From Chitinophagaceae bacterium (GTDB lineage: Bacteria > Bacteroidota > Bacteroidia > Chitinophagales > Chitinophagaceae): a DNA stretch of 64,000 bases. Below the pieces are notes generated by a model that saw only the letters and a list, made by a program, of their open reading frames with translations, did not search any database and was not told where the DNA came from. The position numbers and the translations under genes are program-made. The stretch's first letter is position 1. Every line of letters begins with the position of its first letter. Below are positions 35,708 to 45,095 of this stretch, in pieces. The stretch spans positions 1 to 64,000 of the forward strand of contig JADKJI010000022.1 in NCBI GenBank assembly GCA_016721085.1, given 5' to 3'.

Positions 35708-37054
35708 TCACACTTCACGACCCCCATCAAAATTCTCCAACTCCTTTGCCACTGCATTCAGGAAGGTAGCGCCCAGAGCGCCGTCGATGATTCGATGATC
35801 GTAACTCATGCTTAAGTACATCATGTGACGGATAGCGATAGAATCGCCCTGTTCGGTTTCTATCACTACTGGTCTTTTCTTTATAGCTCCAACAGCCATG
35901 ATGGCTACCTGTGGTTGATTGATTATTGGGGTGCCCATCAAACTGCCAAATGTACCTACATTGGTAAGGGTGAATGTACCACCACTTGTATCATCGGGTT
36001 TGAGTTTATTGTTTCGGGCAGCATTAGCTAATTGATTCACTTGCTTAGTGAGTCCTACCAAATTCAATTGGTCAGCATTCTTGATAACAGGTACTATGAG
36101 GTTTCCGGAAGGCAATGCAGTTGCCATTCCAATATTGATATCTTTCTTTACAATCAGTTTATCGCCATCAATACTACTACTCAACCAAGGGTATTTTTTT
36201 ATACACTTTACTATCGCCTCAATGAAAAGTGGTGTAAAAGTGATTTTTTCATTTTCCCTTTTCTCGAAGTCTTTCTTTATGCGTTCGCGCCAGAGAACCA
36301 GATTGGTTACATCTGCTTCGGTGAAACTGGTTACATGAGGACTGGTATGTTTGCTATCCACCATGTGTTTTGCAATCAACTTCCTCATACGGTCCATCTC
36401 AATGATCTCGACGTTGCCAGGATAGTTGCTAACGGATTCACTGGTTGATGCAGGGCTGGAAATGGGTTGTTGTTTTACTGATGGAGCTGCTGTTTCCTGT
36501 GTTCTTGTATAAGTTGCTTGTTGTCCATTTCCTGAATGTCTGTTTTGCAGGTAAGCGAGAATATCTCTTTTTGTAACCCTTCCTTCGTTACCTGTGCCTG
36601 GAATCCTTTCCAGTTCAGTCATGCTTACACCTTCGCTTGATGCGATATTCAAAACAAGTGGAGAATAGAACCTGTTTCCAGATACTGCGAAATTTTGTGA
36701 TGCGGGTACTGCCACCTCGTAACTAGGAGTTGCCACTGTTTGAACAGGTGCTGATTGTGCTGGTTGATAAACCGGAGCAGGGGCGGCTGCTGGTGCTTTT
36801 GCTGATTCCATAGCCCCTGTTTTAATGCGGGCAATTACAGCCCCAACAGGCACCACATCGTTCACATTGTATAATAGGGATTCAAGGATTCCTTCTGCCG
36901 TTGAGGGTACTTCGCTATCCACTTTGTCTGTGGCAATTTCCAGTACAGTTTCATCCATTTTTATGGAATCACCGGGTTGTTTGAGCCATTTCAAAATCGT
37001 GGCTTCCATAATGCTTTCGCCCATTTTCGGCATAATCAGGTCTACAACAGCCAT
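35708..37054 (-). CDS. 2-oxo acid dehydrogenase E2 (dihydrolipoamide acyltransferase)
   Basis: The 448-residue protein has an N-terminal lipoyl domain with lipoylated K44 in ATDKVDSEV and a P/A/Q-rich linker (about 85-130). A peripheral-subunit-binding domain follows (SPLVLNIASSEGVSMTELERIPGTGNEGRVTKRDILAYL, about 132-170), then the catalytic domain ending with HRIIDG. It is the E2 core of a pyruvate, 2-oxoglutarate or branched-chain dehydrogenase complex; the substrate cannot be fixed because E1 is not nearby. An E3 (lpd) gene lies at 51.5 kb. Confidence 0.92.
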   Translation of the reverse strand: MAVVDLIMPKMGESIMEATILKWLKQPGDSIKMDETVLEIATDKVDSEVPSTAEGILESLLYNVNDVVPVGAVIARIKTGAMESAKAPAAAPAPVYQPAQSAPVQTVATPSYEVAVPASQNFAVSGNRFYSPLVLNIASSEGVSMTELERIPGTGNEGRVTKRDILAYLQNRHSGNGQQATYTRTQETAAPSVKQQPISSPASTSESVSNYPGNVEIIEMDRMRKLIAKHMVDSKHTSPHVTSFTEADVTNLVLWRERIKKDFEKRENEKITFTPLFIEAIVKCIKKYPWLSSSIDGDKLIVKKDINIGMATALPSGNLIVPVIKNADQLNLVGLTKQVNQLANAARNNKLKPDDTSGGTFTLTNVGTFGSLMGTPIINQPQVAIMAVGAIKKRPVVIETEQGDSIAIRHMMYLSMSYDHRIIDGALGATFLNAVAKELENFDGGREV

Positions 37055-37203
37055 ATTCAGTAGGAGATTTAAGTTGATAGATATGATTTTGAAGGCTGGT
37101 CTGTAATTTTCATTCGTACGTCAACATCCGCCGTCAATTTCCAAATAGCAGAAACCGACCCAGGGCCATTCAGATCCCTTACAGCAAGCAAGCAAAACCG
37201 GGT

Positions 37204-37211
37204 CAAAGGTA
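37204..37211 (-). promoter_or_regulatory. Predicted -7 box upstream of the E2 gene
   Basis: The minus strand reads TACCTTTG, an exact TAnnTTTG match. It would give a leader of about 140 bases for the E2 gene and lies just downstream of the cinA stop. Confidence 0.4.
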
Positions 37212-37233
37212 ATGATTGGGGTTTATAGTTTTA

Positions 37234-38502
37234 TCAGCTGTTTTCCACTATGAATTTACGGAGCATATTGAGGGCATTATTGGCTGTCAGCTCAATATTT
37301 CGCTGCCGGTCGAACCTGAAATGGAACTCGTGGGTCCTGACTTTTTCAGAATTACCCACAGCCACCCAAACATTACCTACAGGTTTTGATAGAGTACCTC
37401 CGGTTGGTCCCATTACACCTGTTGTTGCAATTGCATAATCTGTATTCAGTGCCTGCAAAGCCCCTTTCATCATTTCAATAGCTGTTTCTTCGCTTACAGC
37501 TCCTTTGTCGTCAAGGGTCTCTTTTTCTACGGATAGTATTTCTTCTTTTACTTTGTTCGCATAGCTTACTACGCCCCCTTTGTAATAAAGGCTTGATCCG
37601 GAAATCGAAGTAAGTAAATGAGCTATATAGCCCCCTGTACAACTTTCAGCCGTTCCCAAAGTTTGATGTCTGGTTGTCAAAAGTCTTCCAACTGCTTCCT
37701 GTAAGGAAATATCTTCATCAACTACCATTACATCTGCAACCTGTTGCTTAAGAATATCGAATAGTGCTTCTAATTCAATATGCGTCCGGCTATCATAAGC
37801 GGCAGTTGTAAGCCTAAGTTTTACCATTCCATAATTTGGCAGATAGGCAAGCTTAATATTGCTGGGGAGATTCTTTTCAAATTCCTGAATCCGTTCTGCG
37901 AGGAAAGATTCACCAATTCCAGCTGTAAGAAGGGTACGATGGATGATAGGAGCCATCGTGAACTTCTTTTGAAGCATTGGCAAAACACTATAATGCATCA
38001 TTCCCTTCATTTCATGTGGCACTCCTGGCATCGACACAAAGTATTTGCCGTTTTTTTCAAACCACATTCCTGGGGCTGTTCCTCTCTTATTAGGAATTAC
38101 AGTACAAACATCGGGTACTTCAGCCTGTTTCAGGTTACGTTCAATTAAAGGACGTTTTAATATGTTCTCGAAGATATTCCTGACATTCGCTTCCGCTTCT
38201 TCATTAACTACCATCTTGCCATCAAAATATTGGCAAAGTAAAGGCTTGGTGATATCGTCGGCTGTTGGACCTAAACCGCCAGTAATAAGTATGATATCAG
38301 ACAGCTTGCTTTCCTCATCAAGCGATTGCCAGATATCTTTCCAAACATCTCCGATAGCAATCCTTCTATGTACCCAAATGCCAATTTTGTTAAGCTCCTG
38401 TGCCATCCATGCACTGTTCGTATCGATGGTTTGACCGATCAGTAATTCATCTCCAATGGTGATGATGGTGGCTAATACTGTTCCCCGGTTCATAAAATGC
38501 AA
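37234..38502 (-). CDS. cinA: CinA family protein (nicotinamide-nucleotide amidase)
   Basis: The 422-residue protein has an N-terminal MoCF/COG1058 domain (ATIITIGDELLIGQTIDTNS; LITGGLGPTADDITK) and a C-terminal CinA amidohydrolase domain (TAESCTGGYIAHLLTSISGSS; TGVMGPTGGT). Two-domain CinA proteins hydrolyse NMN, with ADP-ribose pyrophosphatase activity in the N-terminal half. The ATG at 38493 (MNRGTV) is an equally possible start. A TAACTTTG box lies 24 bases upstream. Confidence 0.92.
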   Translation of the reverse strand: MHFMNRGTVLATIITIGDELLIGQTIDTNSAWMAQELNKIGIWVHRRIAIGDVWKDIWQSLDEESKLSDIILITGGLGPTADDITKPLLCQYFDGKMVVNEEAEANVRNIFENILKRPLIERNLKQAEVPDVCTVIPNKRGTAPGMWFEKNGKYFVSMPGVPHEMKGMMHYSVLPMLQKKFTMAPIIHRTLLTAGIGESFLAERIQEFEKNLPSNIKLAYLPNYGMVKLRLTTAAYDSRTHIELEALFDILKQQVADVMVVDEDISLQEAVGRLLTTRHQTLGTAESCTGGYIAHLLTSISGSSLYYKGGVVSYANKVKEEILSVEKETLDDKGAVSEETAIEMMKGALQALNTDYAIATTGVMGPTGGTLSKPVGNVWVAVGNSEKVRTHEFHFRFDRQRNIELTANNALNMLRKFIVENS

Positions 38503-38525
38503 TAAAAAATGAAGTAATATTGGTA

Positions 38526-38533
38526 CAAAGTTA
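38526..38533 (-). promoter_or_regulatory. Predicted -7 box for cinA
   Basis: The minus strand reads TAACTTTG, matching TAnnTTTG, 23 bases before the cinA start. It lies in the 42-base divergent gap to dacB. Confidence 0.5.
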
Positions 38534-38544
38534 CAGCAATTGCT

Positions 38545-39954
38545 ATGAGACGATATTTTTTGTTTATCAGCTTTTTACTCATTTTTCTCCCTTCGTTTTC
38601 ACAATCTGTTGGCGAAAAACTGACTAAGGCTATTTCGGAATTGGAAAAAGATAGCAGCCTAAAGCACGCTATTATAGGTTTTTGTGTTGCAGATGCAAAA
38701 ACCGGAAAATTACTTTTTGATAAAAATGCCGGAATCGGACTGGCAGTTGCCAGTACTCAAAAAGTGCTCACCAATATTGCTGCTTATGAATTATTGGGAA
38801 AGGAATACAAGTTCAAAACCGAACTGAGATATTCAGGCTTGATAAAAGGGAATGAATTAAATGGTAACCTGTTCATCATTGGATATGGTGATCCGACCCT
38901 TGGTTCAAAAAGGTTTTCACAAATGAATGATGATGCCTTCCTGAAAATGATTTCTGGTAAACTCAGGCAACTTGGTGTAAGAAGAATTAATGGCGATGTA
39001 ATTGCAGATAATTCAAGATTCAGTAAGGAATCTATTCCCGATGGTTGGGTTTGGGAAGACATAGGCAATTACTATGCGGCAGGCCTCTGGGCTGTAAACT
39101 GGAAAGAAAATAGTTTCGACTTATTGCTTAAAGCAGGCGACAACCCTGGCGATAGTGTTGAAATATTGAATAGGTCGGAGATTACTGATATGCCATTAAA
39201 GAATCTTTTAAAGGCAGGGCAGAAAGGTTCAGGCGATAATGCATTTATCCATCTGCCACCAGATGGTACAAGGGGGTATGTATCGGGAACCATTCCAGCC
39301 GGTGAGAAAAAGTTTGTGATATCCGGGGCGGTACCGAATGGCGCACAGTACTTACTTAAGAATCTGGCAGCCGAATTTTCCTCGACGGGCATTGAAGTAA
39401 AGGGTAAGTTTAGAGTAGAAGAAACGCTTTCATCCAGTAGTAAAACTGCTGCTGATAAATCGGGCTATTTGTTTACGGTTAATTCGCCATCATTAGATAC
39501 AATCAGTTATCATTTCCTTCATAAGAGTATCAATTTGTATGGAGAAGCTTTGGTTCGAACAATTGCTTATGAGAAGACCGGGATTGGCACTAACGAGAAA
39601 GGAATTGAATTGATAAAACAGTTTTATTCAAAGAATGGTATTGATGGGTATTCTATCAATATAATTGACGGCAGTGGACTTTCTCCACAAAACAGAGTTA
39701 CTCCCGAATCATTGGTAAAAGCTTTGCAGTTGGCAAGAAACAAAACTTGGTTTGGGTCATTTTATGCGGCGTTGCCAGAGTATAACGGACTAAAGATGAA
39801 AAGTGGTTCTATTGGTGGGGCCAGGGCATTTACTGGATATAGTAACGCCACTAATGGTGCCGAATATACTTTTGCCATCATTGTCAATAATTATAATGGC
39901 TCCTCCTCCGCAGTAGTAAAAAAAATGTACAGACTTTTGGATATTTTAAAATGA
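38545..39954 (+). CDS. dacB: D-alanyl-D-alanine carboxypeptidase/endopeptidase (PBP4 type)
   Basis: The 469-residue protein has a signal peptide (MRRYFLFISFLLIFLPSFSQ) and the S13 peptidase layout. The SxxK motif STQK is at 70-73, SxN-type SIN is in HKSINLYGEAL, and the KTG-type motif is KSGSIGG. The long insert between the first two motifs is usual for PBP4. It trims or cuts peptidoglycan crosslinks in the periplasm. It is divergent from cinA with only 42 bases between the starts. Confidence 0.93.
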   Translation: MRRYFLFISFLLIFLPSFSQSVGEKLTKAISELEKDSSLKHAIIGFCVADAKTGKLLFDKNAGIGLAVASTQKVLTNIAAYELLGKEYKFKTELRYSGLIKGNELNGNLFIIGYGDPTLGSKRFSQMNDDAFLKMISGKLRQLGVRRINGDVIADNSRFSKESIPDGWVWEDIGNYYAAGLWAVNWKENSFDLLLKAGDNPGDSVEILNRSEITDMPLKNLLKAGQKGSGDNAFIHLPPDGTRGYVSGTIPAGEKKFVISGAVPNGAQYLLKNLAAEFSSTGIEVKGKFRVEETLSSSSKTAADKSGYLFTVNSPSLDTISYHFLHKSINLYGEALVRTIAYEKTGIGTNEKGIELIKQFYSKNGIDGYSINIIDGSGLSPQNRVTPESLVKALQLARNKTWFGSFYAALPEYNGLKMKSGSIGGARAFTGYSNATNGAEYTFAIIVNNYNGSSSAVVKKMYRLLDILK

Positions 39955-40360
39955 GCTGCTGAGACTGATGCTAAAAGCTAGATGCAGGATGCTAAAAGGC
40001 AAATACAGAACACATTTTACTGCAACTTGTCCCGATTATTTCGGGAGAGAACAAGAGAAATACAAGAGGTTGCGTATAGTAAATGTAAGTATATAGTAAA
40101 AGGTTATGAATGACTCTGCGCGAACTCTGCTACCTCTTGTTCTCTCCCGAAATAATCGGGACAAGCTGCGGTAAAATGTATTTCAAGCACATTTTTTATT
40201 TGTATAGCCTTGCTTATTACAATAGGACTACCTCTTAAAACTTATTACTTAAAACTTACTACTTTCCACTCTTCTTGCCAATTATCAATTTTTATTCCGG
40301 TCATGATTACTCGTTTTAATATATAATTTAATACCTTCATGTGTATCAAAACGATTGCAT
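39955..40360. repeat. Gap with a 168-bp hairpin element
   Basis: A near-perfect inverted repeat has arms of about 46 bases at 40012-40057 (ACATTTTACTGCAACTTGTC...) and 40134-40179 (...GACAAGCTGCGGTAAAATGT), separated by about 76 bases. Each arm itself contains TCCCGATTATTTCGGGA, a smaller palindrome. To the left (39965-40000) are GATGC-AAAAGC repeats like those near 52820. No gene is seen in the 406 bases. Confidence 0.8.
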
Positions 40361-40789
40361 ATGTCTAAACAGAATTTTTCAAATCACACCCGTTATATAC
40401 CTCTCTGGCATTTCATAACGGGTACAGCCCTGCTTGCATTCATTGTAGGAAGTATTATTAATCTTGTTAATTCAGCAAAGGAGAACCGATATTCAGCCTC
40501 CTTATTGGTATTGGCTGGTTTCATACTTTTAATCATTTTCTGGTATGCACGTTGGTTTGCTTTAAGAGCACAGGATCGGGCCATTCGGGCAGAAGAGAAT
40601 CTCCGTCATTTTGCATTAACGGGCAAATTACTTGACCGTCATCTTCGTACCAGTCAAATTATTGCATTACGATTTGCTTCTGATGAAGAGTTTGTAGAAT
40701 TAGCCAAAATGGCTACGGAAGAAAAAATGCGCAGTGTAGCCATTAAGAAGGCTATTAAGCATTGGAGGAGTGATCACCATAGGGTGTAG
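40361..40789 (+). CDS. DUF6526 family membrane protein
   Basis: I chose the ATG at 40361 over the in-frame TTG at 40355. The 142-residue protein has two membrane helices (about 20-40 and 50-68), separated by a short loop, and a helical cytoplasmic tail. The tail reads ALRAQDRAIRAEENLRHFALTGKLLD and RTSQIIALRFASDEEFVELAKMA. This arrangement fits the DUF6526 family, whose function is unknown. Confidence 0.75.
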   Translation: MSKQNFSNHTRYIPLWHFITGTALLAFIVGSIINLVNSAKENRYSASLLVLAGFILLIIFWYARWFALRAQDRAIRAEENLRHFALTGKLLDRHLRTSQIIALRFASDEEFVELAKMATEEKMRSVAIKKAIKHWRSDHHRV

Positions 40790-40830
40790 GGGAGTCGGGA
40801 GTCTTTAGTCTGAAGTCGGGAGTCTAAAGT

Positions 40831-40968
40831 TCGGGAGTTCAGAGTTTAAGGGTTTAAGAGTTTAAGGTTTTCAACTTCGAAGATTGAAAGATCTTAATGT
40901 AAGAACCTTTGAACCTTAAACAACCTTTAAACTTTAAACTTGTAACTCAGAACTTATAACTTTTGACT
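40831..40968. repeat. AAGGTTT...AACCTT hairpin repeat
   Basis: TTTAAGAGTTTAAGGTTTTC with an AACTTCGAAGATTGAAAGATC core faces AAGAACCTTTGAACCTTAAAC. It is a member of the family at 25921-26050, located between convergent genes. Confidence 0.65.
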
Positions 40969-40971
40969 TTT

Positions 40972-41379
40972 TTAAAAGTACTCCCTCAACTTCGCCGCCA
41001 GCACTTCCGGCATAACCGTCTTCTCCATGGTATCGGCAGTCATGAAATACAGTACTACTTTTCCTGTGGTCAATAATTTTTCTTTTTCATTATAAACTTC
41101 CTGGTGAAATTCTATTCGATGGTCGGTAGGAAGCTCTTTCAACATAGTTTTTACAGTAAGCAGATCATCGTAATGGGCGGGACGAATGAATTTGGCATGC
41201 CATTCAACAATCGGCATTATGATACCCATGGCTTCCATTCCTTTATAGGTGAATCCCATTTCCCTGATAGCTTCTGCTCTTCCAACTTCGAAATATTGGG
41301 CATAATTGCCGTGATACACCACATTCATCTGGTCGGTTTCAGCATATCGAACCCTGATTTGGGTGGTAGCGGTAAACAT
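40972..41379 (-). CDS. YbgC-type acyl-CoA thioesterase (hot-dog fold)
   Basis: The 135-residue protein has the 4-hydroxybenzoyl-CoA thioesterase signature RYAETDQMNVVYHGNYAQYFEVGR, in which the D of ETDQMNVVYH is the catalytic aspartate, followed by HAKFIRPAHYDDLLTV. It hydrolyses acyl-CoA, probably short or hydroxy-acyl; the actual substrate is not shown. The complete gene is followed by a hairpin repeat. Confidence 0.9.
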   Translation of the reverse strand: MFTATTQIRVRYAETDQMNVVYHGNYAQYFEVGRAEAIREMGFTYKGMEAMGIIMPIVEWHAKFIRPAHYDDLLTVKTMLKELPTDHRIEFHQEVYNEKEKLLTTGKVVLYFMTADTMEKTVMPEVLAAKLREYF

Positions 41380-41426
41380 CTTTGTTGAGTTGAATTGGTA
41401 ATAAATTCAGATAGCAAATTAGGCCA

Positions 41427-41838
41427 TTATTTACCCATTGCCGCATCTACACTATATCTTCCTGGTCCCACTAATAACAAACCAAAAAAAACTGTCAGAT
41501 ATACTAATGCCATTTCACTTTCAGAAAAAGCTTTTCCTTTATTGAGCATGAATACCACAATGGCCATAGCCGTAATAAGAGGTATCAAGGCCAGTCTTGT
41601 GAATAACCCCAATACAACCAGGAGGGAGCAAAACACTTCTGCGAACAGCACCAGGAGCAATGACCAGCGGCTACCAATGTGAAAAGGATCATAAAAATTT
41701 CTTGATCTTTCAGAAAAATTCATCAAAAGCGGGATGCCGTGATTGAGGAACATGAGGGTGCCAAAACTCAATCGAACCAGCAATATGGCTATGTTAAACG
41801 ACGTGTCTGTATAATGGGTAGAGAGTAATTTTTTTCAT
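41427..41838 (-). CDS. DoxX family membrane protein (frameshift in a start-proximal A7 run)
   Basis: The frame from 41783 starts inside a membrane helix with TTG, so it is unlikely to be the real start. An ATG at 41838 is followed by seven A's (minus strand) and reads out of frame. With six A's it reads MKKLLSTHYTDTSFNIAILLVRLSFG and joins the DoxX frame. The four membrane helices and NHGIPLLMNF, LLLVLFAEVFCSLLVVLG and GPGRYSVDAAMGK segments are typical of DoxX. The role is uncertain; some DoxX proteins act with thioredoxin-like proteins against oxidative stress. Confidence 0.8.
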
Positions 41839-42001
41839 CTAAGCAGGATTTTTTTTCAAAAGTACAAAATTGATTTTTGCATTTCTTATTGAAAAGAAAT
41901 GTTAATTGACCCACTTATCCACAACTGTTTGGAACGATGTTTGGATAACAATGAAATAATTGGAAACTTTAACTCGTTAACCCACCACTAAGGAAACAGG
42001 A

Positions 42002-45000
42002 ATGAAAAAAGTTGCTCTCATCTTCGCCCTCCTCGTTCTTTCAAAGTACTCCCTTCTGGCACAACAAACCAGGTATCTCAGCGACCCCCAGTCTGTATAC
42101 AAACAGGCAAAGGAATATTTCCAAAGGGAACAGTATAGTCTTGCCTATCCTCTTCTGAAAGAACTGGAACTACAACAACGCGAAACGGACCGTAGCAATA
42201 GTGCTATCGAATATCAGGAAGTTAAATTCTACACTATTGTATGTGGATTAAAGCAGAATGAGAAAGGGGCGGCCGACAAAGCGGTTGAATTCATAAACCT
42301 GGAAGATAACAGGGCACGTGTTGAAATGATGAGCTTTCACCTGGCCGAGTATTATTTCAGGCAGAATGATTTTACCAGGGCCATTGACCAATATGAACAG
42401 ACATCAATCGACAATTTGAGTAATCAGGAAATAGCCGACCTCAAATTCCACGAAGGGTATGCTTATTTTACTGTACAGCGTTTTGATAAAGCCAAACCAT
42501 TGTTGGATGCTATCCGCCAGTCGAAGGATAATCCAAACTATGCAGCGGCCAACTATTACTATGGTTTCATCTCTTTTTACGATAAGAAATACAATGACGC
42601 CCTTGAATCTTTAAGAATTGTAGAAGATCATCCTGAGTACGGTAAGGTAGCCCCTTACTATATTTCAGTGATCTATTACATGAAGGGAGATAAGCAGAAG
42701 GCATTTGACTATGCTGAATCAAAGCTTAAGAGGGGAGGACTATTCTACGAAAAGGAAATGCAGCAATTGGTAGGTCATGGATATTTCATGCAGGAGCAAT
42801 ACGCTAAAGCGCTTCCTTTCCTCGAAAATTATGCTGCCAAAGCCAGTAAACTTACCAGGGAAGATATTTATGAAGTAGCCTATTGTCATTATAAAGCTGG
42901 TTCGTGGACAAAAGCAATCGACGGATTTAAGCAGCTGGGCGGAAAAGAAGATTCATTGGCGCAACATTCAATGTATCTTTTGGGAGATGCCTATTTGAAG
43001 ACCGGACAAAAAGTGAATGCTCGAAATGCCTTCCTGTTTTGTTCTACCAACAACAGCAATAGTTCTCAAAGAGAAGTTTCGATGTACAACTATGCAAAAC
43101 TTTCTTATGAACTGGGATATCAGGATGTAGCATTGACGGAGCTGCAGAAATTCCTTCAGACTTATCCCTCTTCAACATATACAGAAGAAGCACGAGAGCT
43201 GATGGTGAATGTACTAGCAAACACCAATAACTATAAGGATGCCCTTGCCTTACTCGAAGGATTGAAAAGTCCTTCTCCATTGGCAAGGAAGTTATATCCA
43301 AGAATTCTTTATGGTCGCGCTACAGAGATGATCAATGATGGAATGCTGGTTACGGCTGGGGAATTACTTACAAGAGCCGAAGCACTTCCTTCCAATGAAT
43401 CCATACTCCCATATATACAATTCTGGAAAGGAGAGATAGCTTACCGCCTGGCAAAAACTGATGATGCCATCCGATATTATTTCGACTACCTGAAAACTGG
43501 TGCTGTAAATGGGGAAGTGAATCCTTCTAATGCAAAATATAATCTCGGATATTGTTTTCTCAGAAAGGAGAATTACAAACAGGCACAGGGTTTCTTTGAA
43601 CAACTTTATACGACAGTAAAAATTAATTCTTCTTCTTTGGAGCAGGATGCATATATAAGAACAGCCGACTGTTATTATATGAGCCGTGATTATAAGAAGG
43701 CCAAGTCAATGTATGATAAGGTTCTTGACTATTCCTGGCCTGCATCTGACTATGCTACTTTCCAAAACGCTATGATTGCAGGCATCAATAGTGGTAAGGA
43801 AAAGATCAACCTGCTTTCATCCATTAGCAGAAAGTACCCAACATCAAGTCTTATTCCTGATGCAAATATGGAAATTGCAGGAAGCTATCTTTCCAATGAA
43901 CAGTATCGTGAAGCGATAGCCTACCTTAAGAACGTAATTTCTGATCCCAATTCTTCACTGAAACCAAAAGCCTATTTGCGTTTAGGAATCGCTTATTACA
44001 ATCTGGATAATAATACAGAAGCCTTAAAGCAGTATGCGGTGCTATTGCAGCAGTTTCCGAATTCGCCTGAAGCGGAAGAGGCTCTGGAGAATGCAAAATC
44101 GATTTATGTGGAAGAAGGTCGTACTAGTGAGTATGTGAATTTTGCACGAAGTATGGGTAAGGAAATATCCACAACCCAGGAAGAACAACTAGCCTATCAG
44201 GAAGCGGAAGTGCAATTTAATAATGGCAATTTTCCTGCCGCTGCTAAGAAATTCGAAGATTATTTGGGTAAGTTCCCACAAGGGAAACATTCACTGGAAG
44301 CGCTTTACTATAAAAGCGAGATTTACTTAAATCAGAAAGATTGGGCTAAGGCAGTTACAGGATATGAAGCCCTTTCAGAAAGGGTACCCAATAAATTCGG
44401 AGAAAAATCTTTGCTCAACGCAGCCCGTCTTAATTTCTTTGACGTTAAAAACTATGAGAAAGCTGAAAAATATTATAGTAAACTGAAAGAATTCGCCACC
44501 ACTCAGGAAAACAAACTGGAGGCGATGAGAGGTTTATTGCGTAGTCAGTTCCAGTTGCAGGCATGGGATAAAACAACCGATAATGCAAAAGAGTTACTTG
44601 CACAGAAAGGGATTGGTACCGATGATAAAGTTTTGGCAAATCTTGCGCTTGCCCGTTCTTACCAAAGAAATGCGCAATATAGTGAAGCAATCACCAGCTA
44701 TCGAAATGTTGCTTCTCTCAGTAAAGCCGCTTATGGTGCAGAAGCCCGTTATGAAATCGCTAACTGTTTCTTTATTCAGAACCGTTATTCAGATGCAGAG
44801 AAAGCAGCCTTTGAAGTGATTAATAAGGCAGGCTCTTATGAGGAATGGGTTACAAAAGCTTATTTACTCCTGGGAGATGTATATTTTAAACAGAAGGATT
44901 ATTTCAACGCTAAGGCTACTTACCAAAGTGTGATTGATAATGCCAAAATGGAAACACTGCGACAAGAAGCGGAAAAGAAATTAGCGCAAGTAGTAGAAGA

Positions 45001-45031
45001 AGAGAAAACTAAATCTAAAGTGGACAATTGA
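42002..45031 (+). CDS. Large periplasmic TPR repeat protein
   Basis: The 1009-residue protein has a signal peptide (MKKVALIFALLVLSKYSLLAQ) and then TPR-type helix pairs throughout. Examples are AKEYFQREQYSLAYPLLKEL, DFTRAIDQYEQTSIDNLSNQ, YFMQEQYAKALPFLENYAAK, NYKDALALLEGLKSP and EQYREAIAYLKNVISDP. The architecture resembles the BamD/YfgC-like TPR proteins of Bacteroidota that scaffold complexes at the outer membrane. It is followed after 64 bases by a beta-barrel gene, suggesting the two products work together. Confidence 0.85.
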   Translation: MKKVALIFALLVLSKYSLLAQQTRYLSDPQSVYKQAKEYFQREQYSLAYPLLKELELQQRETDRSNSAIEYQEVKFYTIVCGLKQNEKGAADKAVEFINLEDNRARVEMMSFHLAEYYFRQNDFTRAIDQYEQTSIDNLSNQEIADLKFHEGYAYFTVQRFDKAKPLLDAIRQSKDNPNYAAANYYYGFISFYDKKYNDALESLRIVEDHPEYGKVAPYYISVIYYMKGDKQKAFDYAESKLKRGGLFYEKEMQQLVGHGYFMQEQYAKALPFLENYAAKASKLTREDIYEVAYCHYKAGSWTKAIDGFKQLGGKEDSLAQHSMYLLGDAYLKTGQKVNARNAFLFCSTNNSNSSQREVSMYNYAKLSYELGYQDVALTELQKFLQTYPSSTYTEEARELMVNVLANTNNYKDALALLEGLKSPSPLARKLYPRILYGRATEMINDGMLVTAGELLTRAEALPSNESILPYIQFWKGEIAYRLAKTDDAIRYYFDYLKTGAVNGEVNPSNAKYNLGYCFLRKENYKQAQGFFEQLYTTVKINSSSLEQDAYIRTADCYYMSRDYKKAKSMYDKVLDYSWPASDYATFQNAMIAGINSGKEKINLLSSISRKYPTSSLIPDANMEIAGSYLSNEQYREAIAYLKNVISDPNSSLKPKAYLRLGIAYYNLDNNTEALKQYAVLLQQFPNSPEAEEALENAKSIYVEEGRTSEYVNFARSMGKEISTTQEEQLAYQEAEVQFNNGNFPAAAKKFEDYLGKFPQGKHSLEALYYKSEIYLNQKDWAKAVTGYEALSERVPNKFGEKSLLNAARLNFFDVKNYEKAEKYYSKLKEFATTQENKLEAMRGLLRSQFQLQAWDKTTDNAKELLAQKGIGTDDKVLANLALARSYQRNAQYSEAITSYRNVASLSKAAYGAEARYEIANCFFIQNRYSDAEKAAFEVINKAGSYEEWVTKAYLLLGDVYFKQKDYFNAKATYQSVIDNAKMETLRQEAEKKLAQVVEEEKTKSKVDN

Positions 45032-45095
45032 CATACTTGAATTTAAAAACTCTGAATTGCAAGTACCATTTTTGAAAAGCACAAAGAAGACAACA

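Noticed and set aside
36032..36448. 138-codon plus-strand ORF inside the E2 gene
   Set aside because: Antisense shadow of the well-supported E2 catalytic domain.
41915..41948. TTATCCACA with inverted TTTGGATAA as a replication origin
   Set aside because: One exact and one imperfect DnaA box are expected by chance in 64 kb, and no dnaA/dnaN context or box cluster is present.
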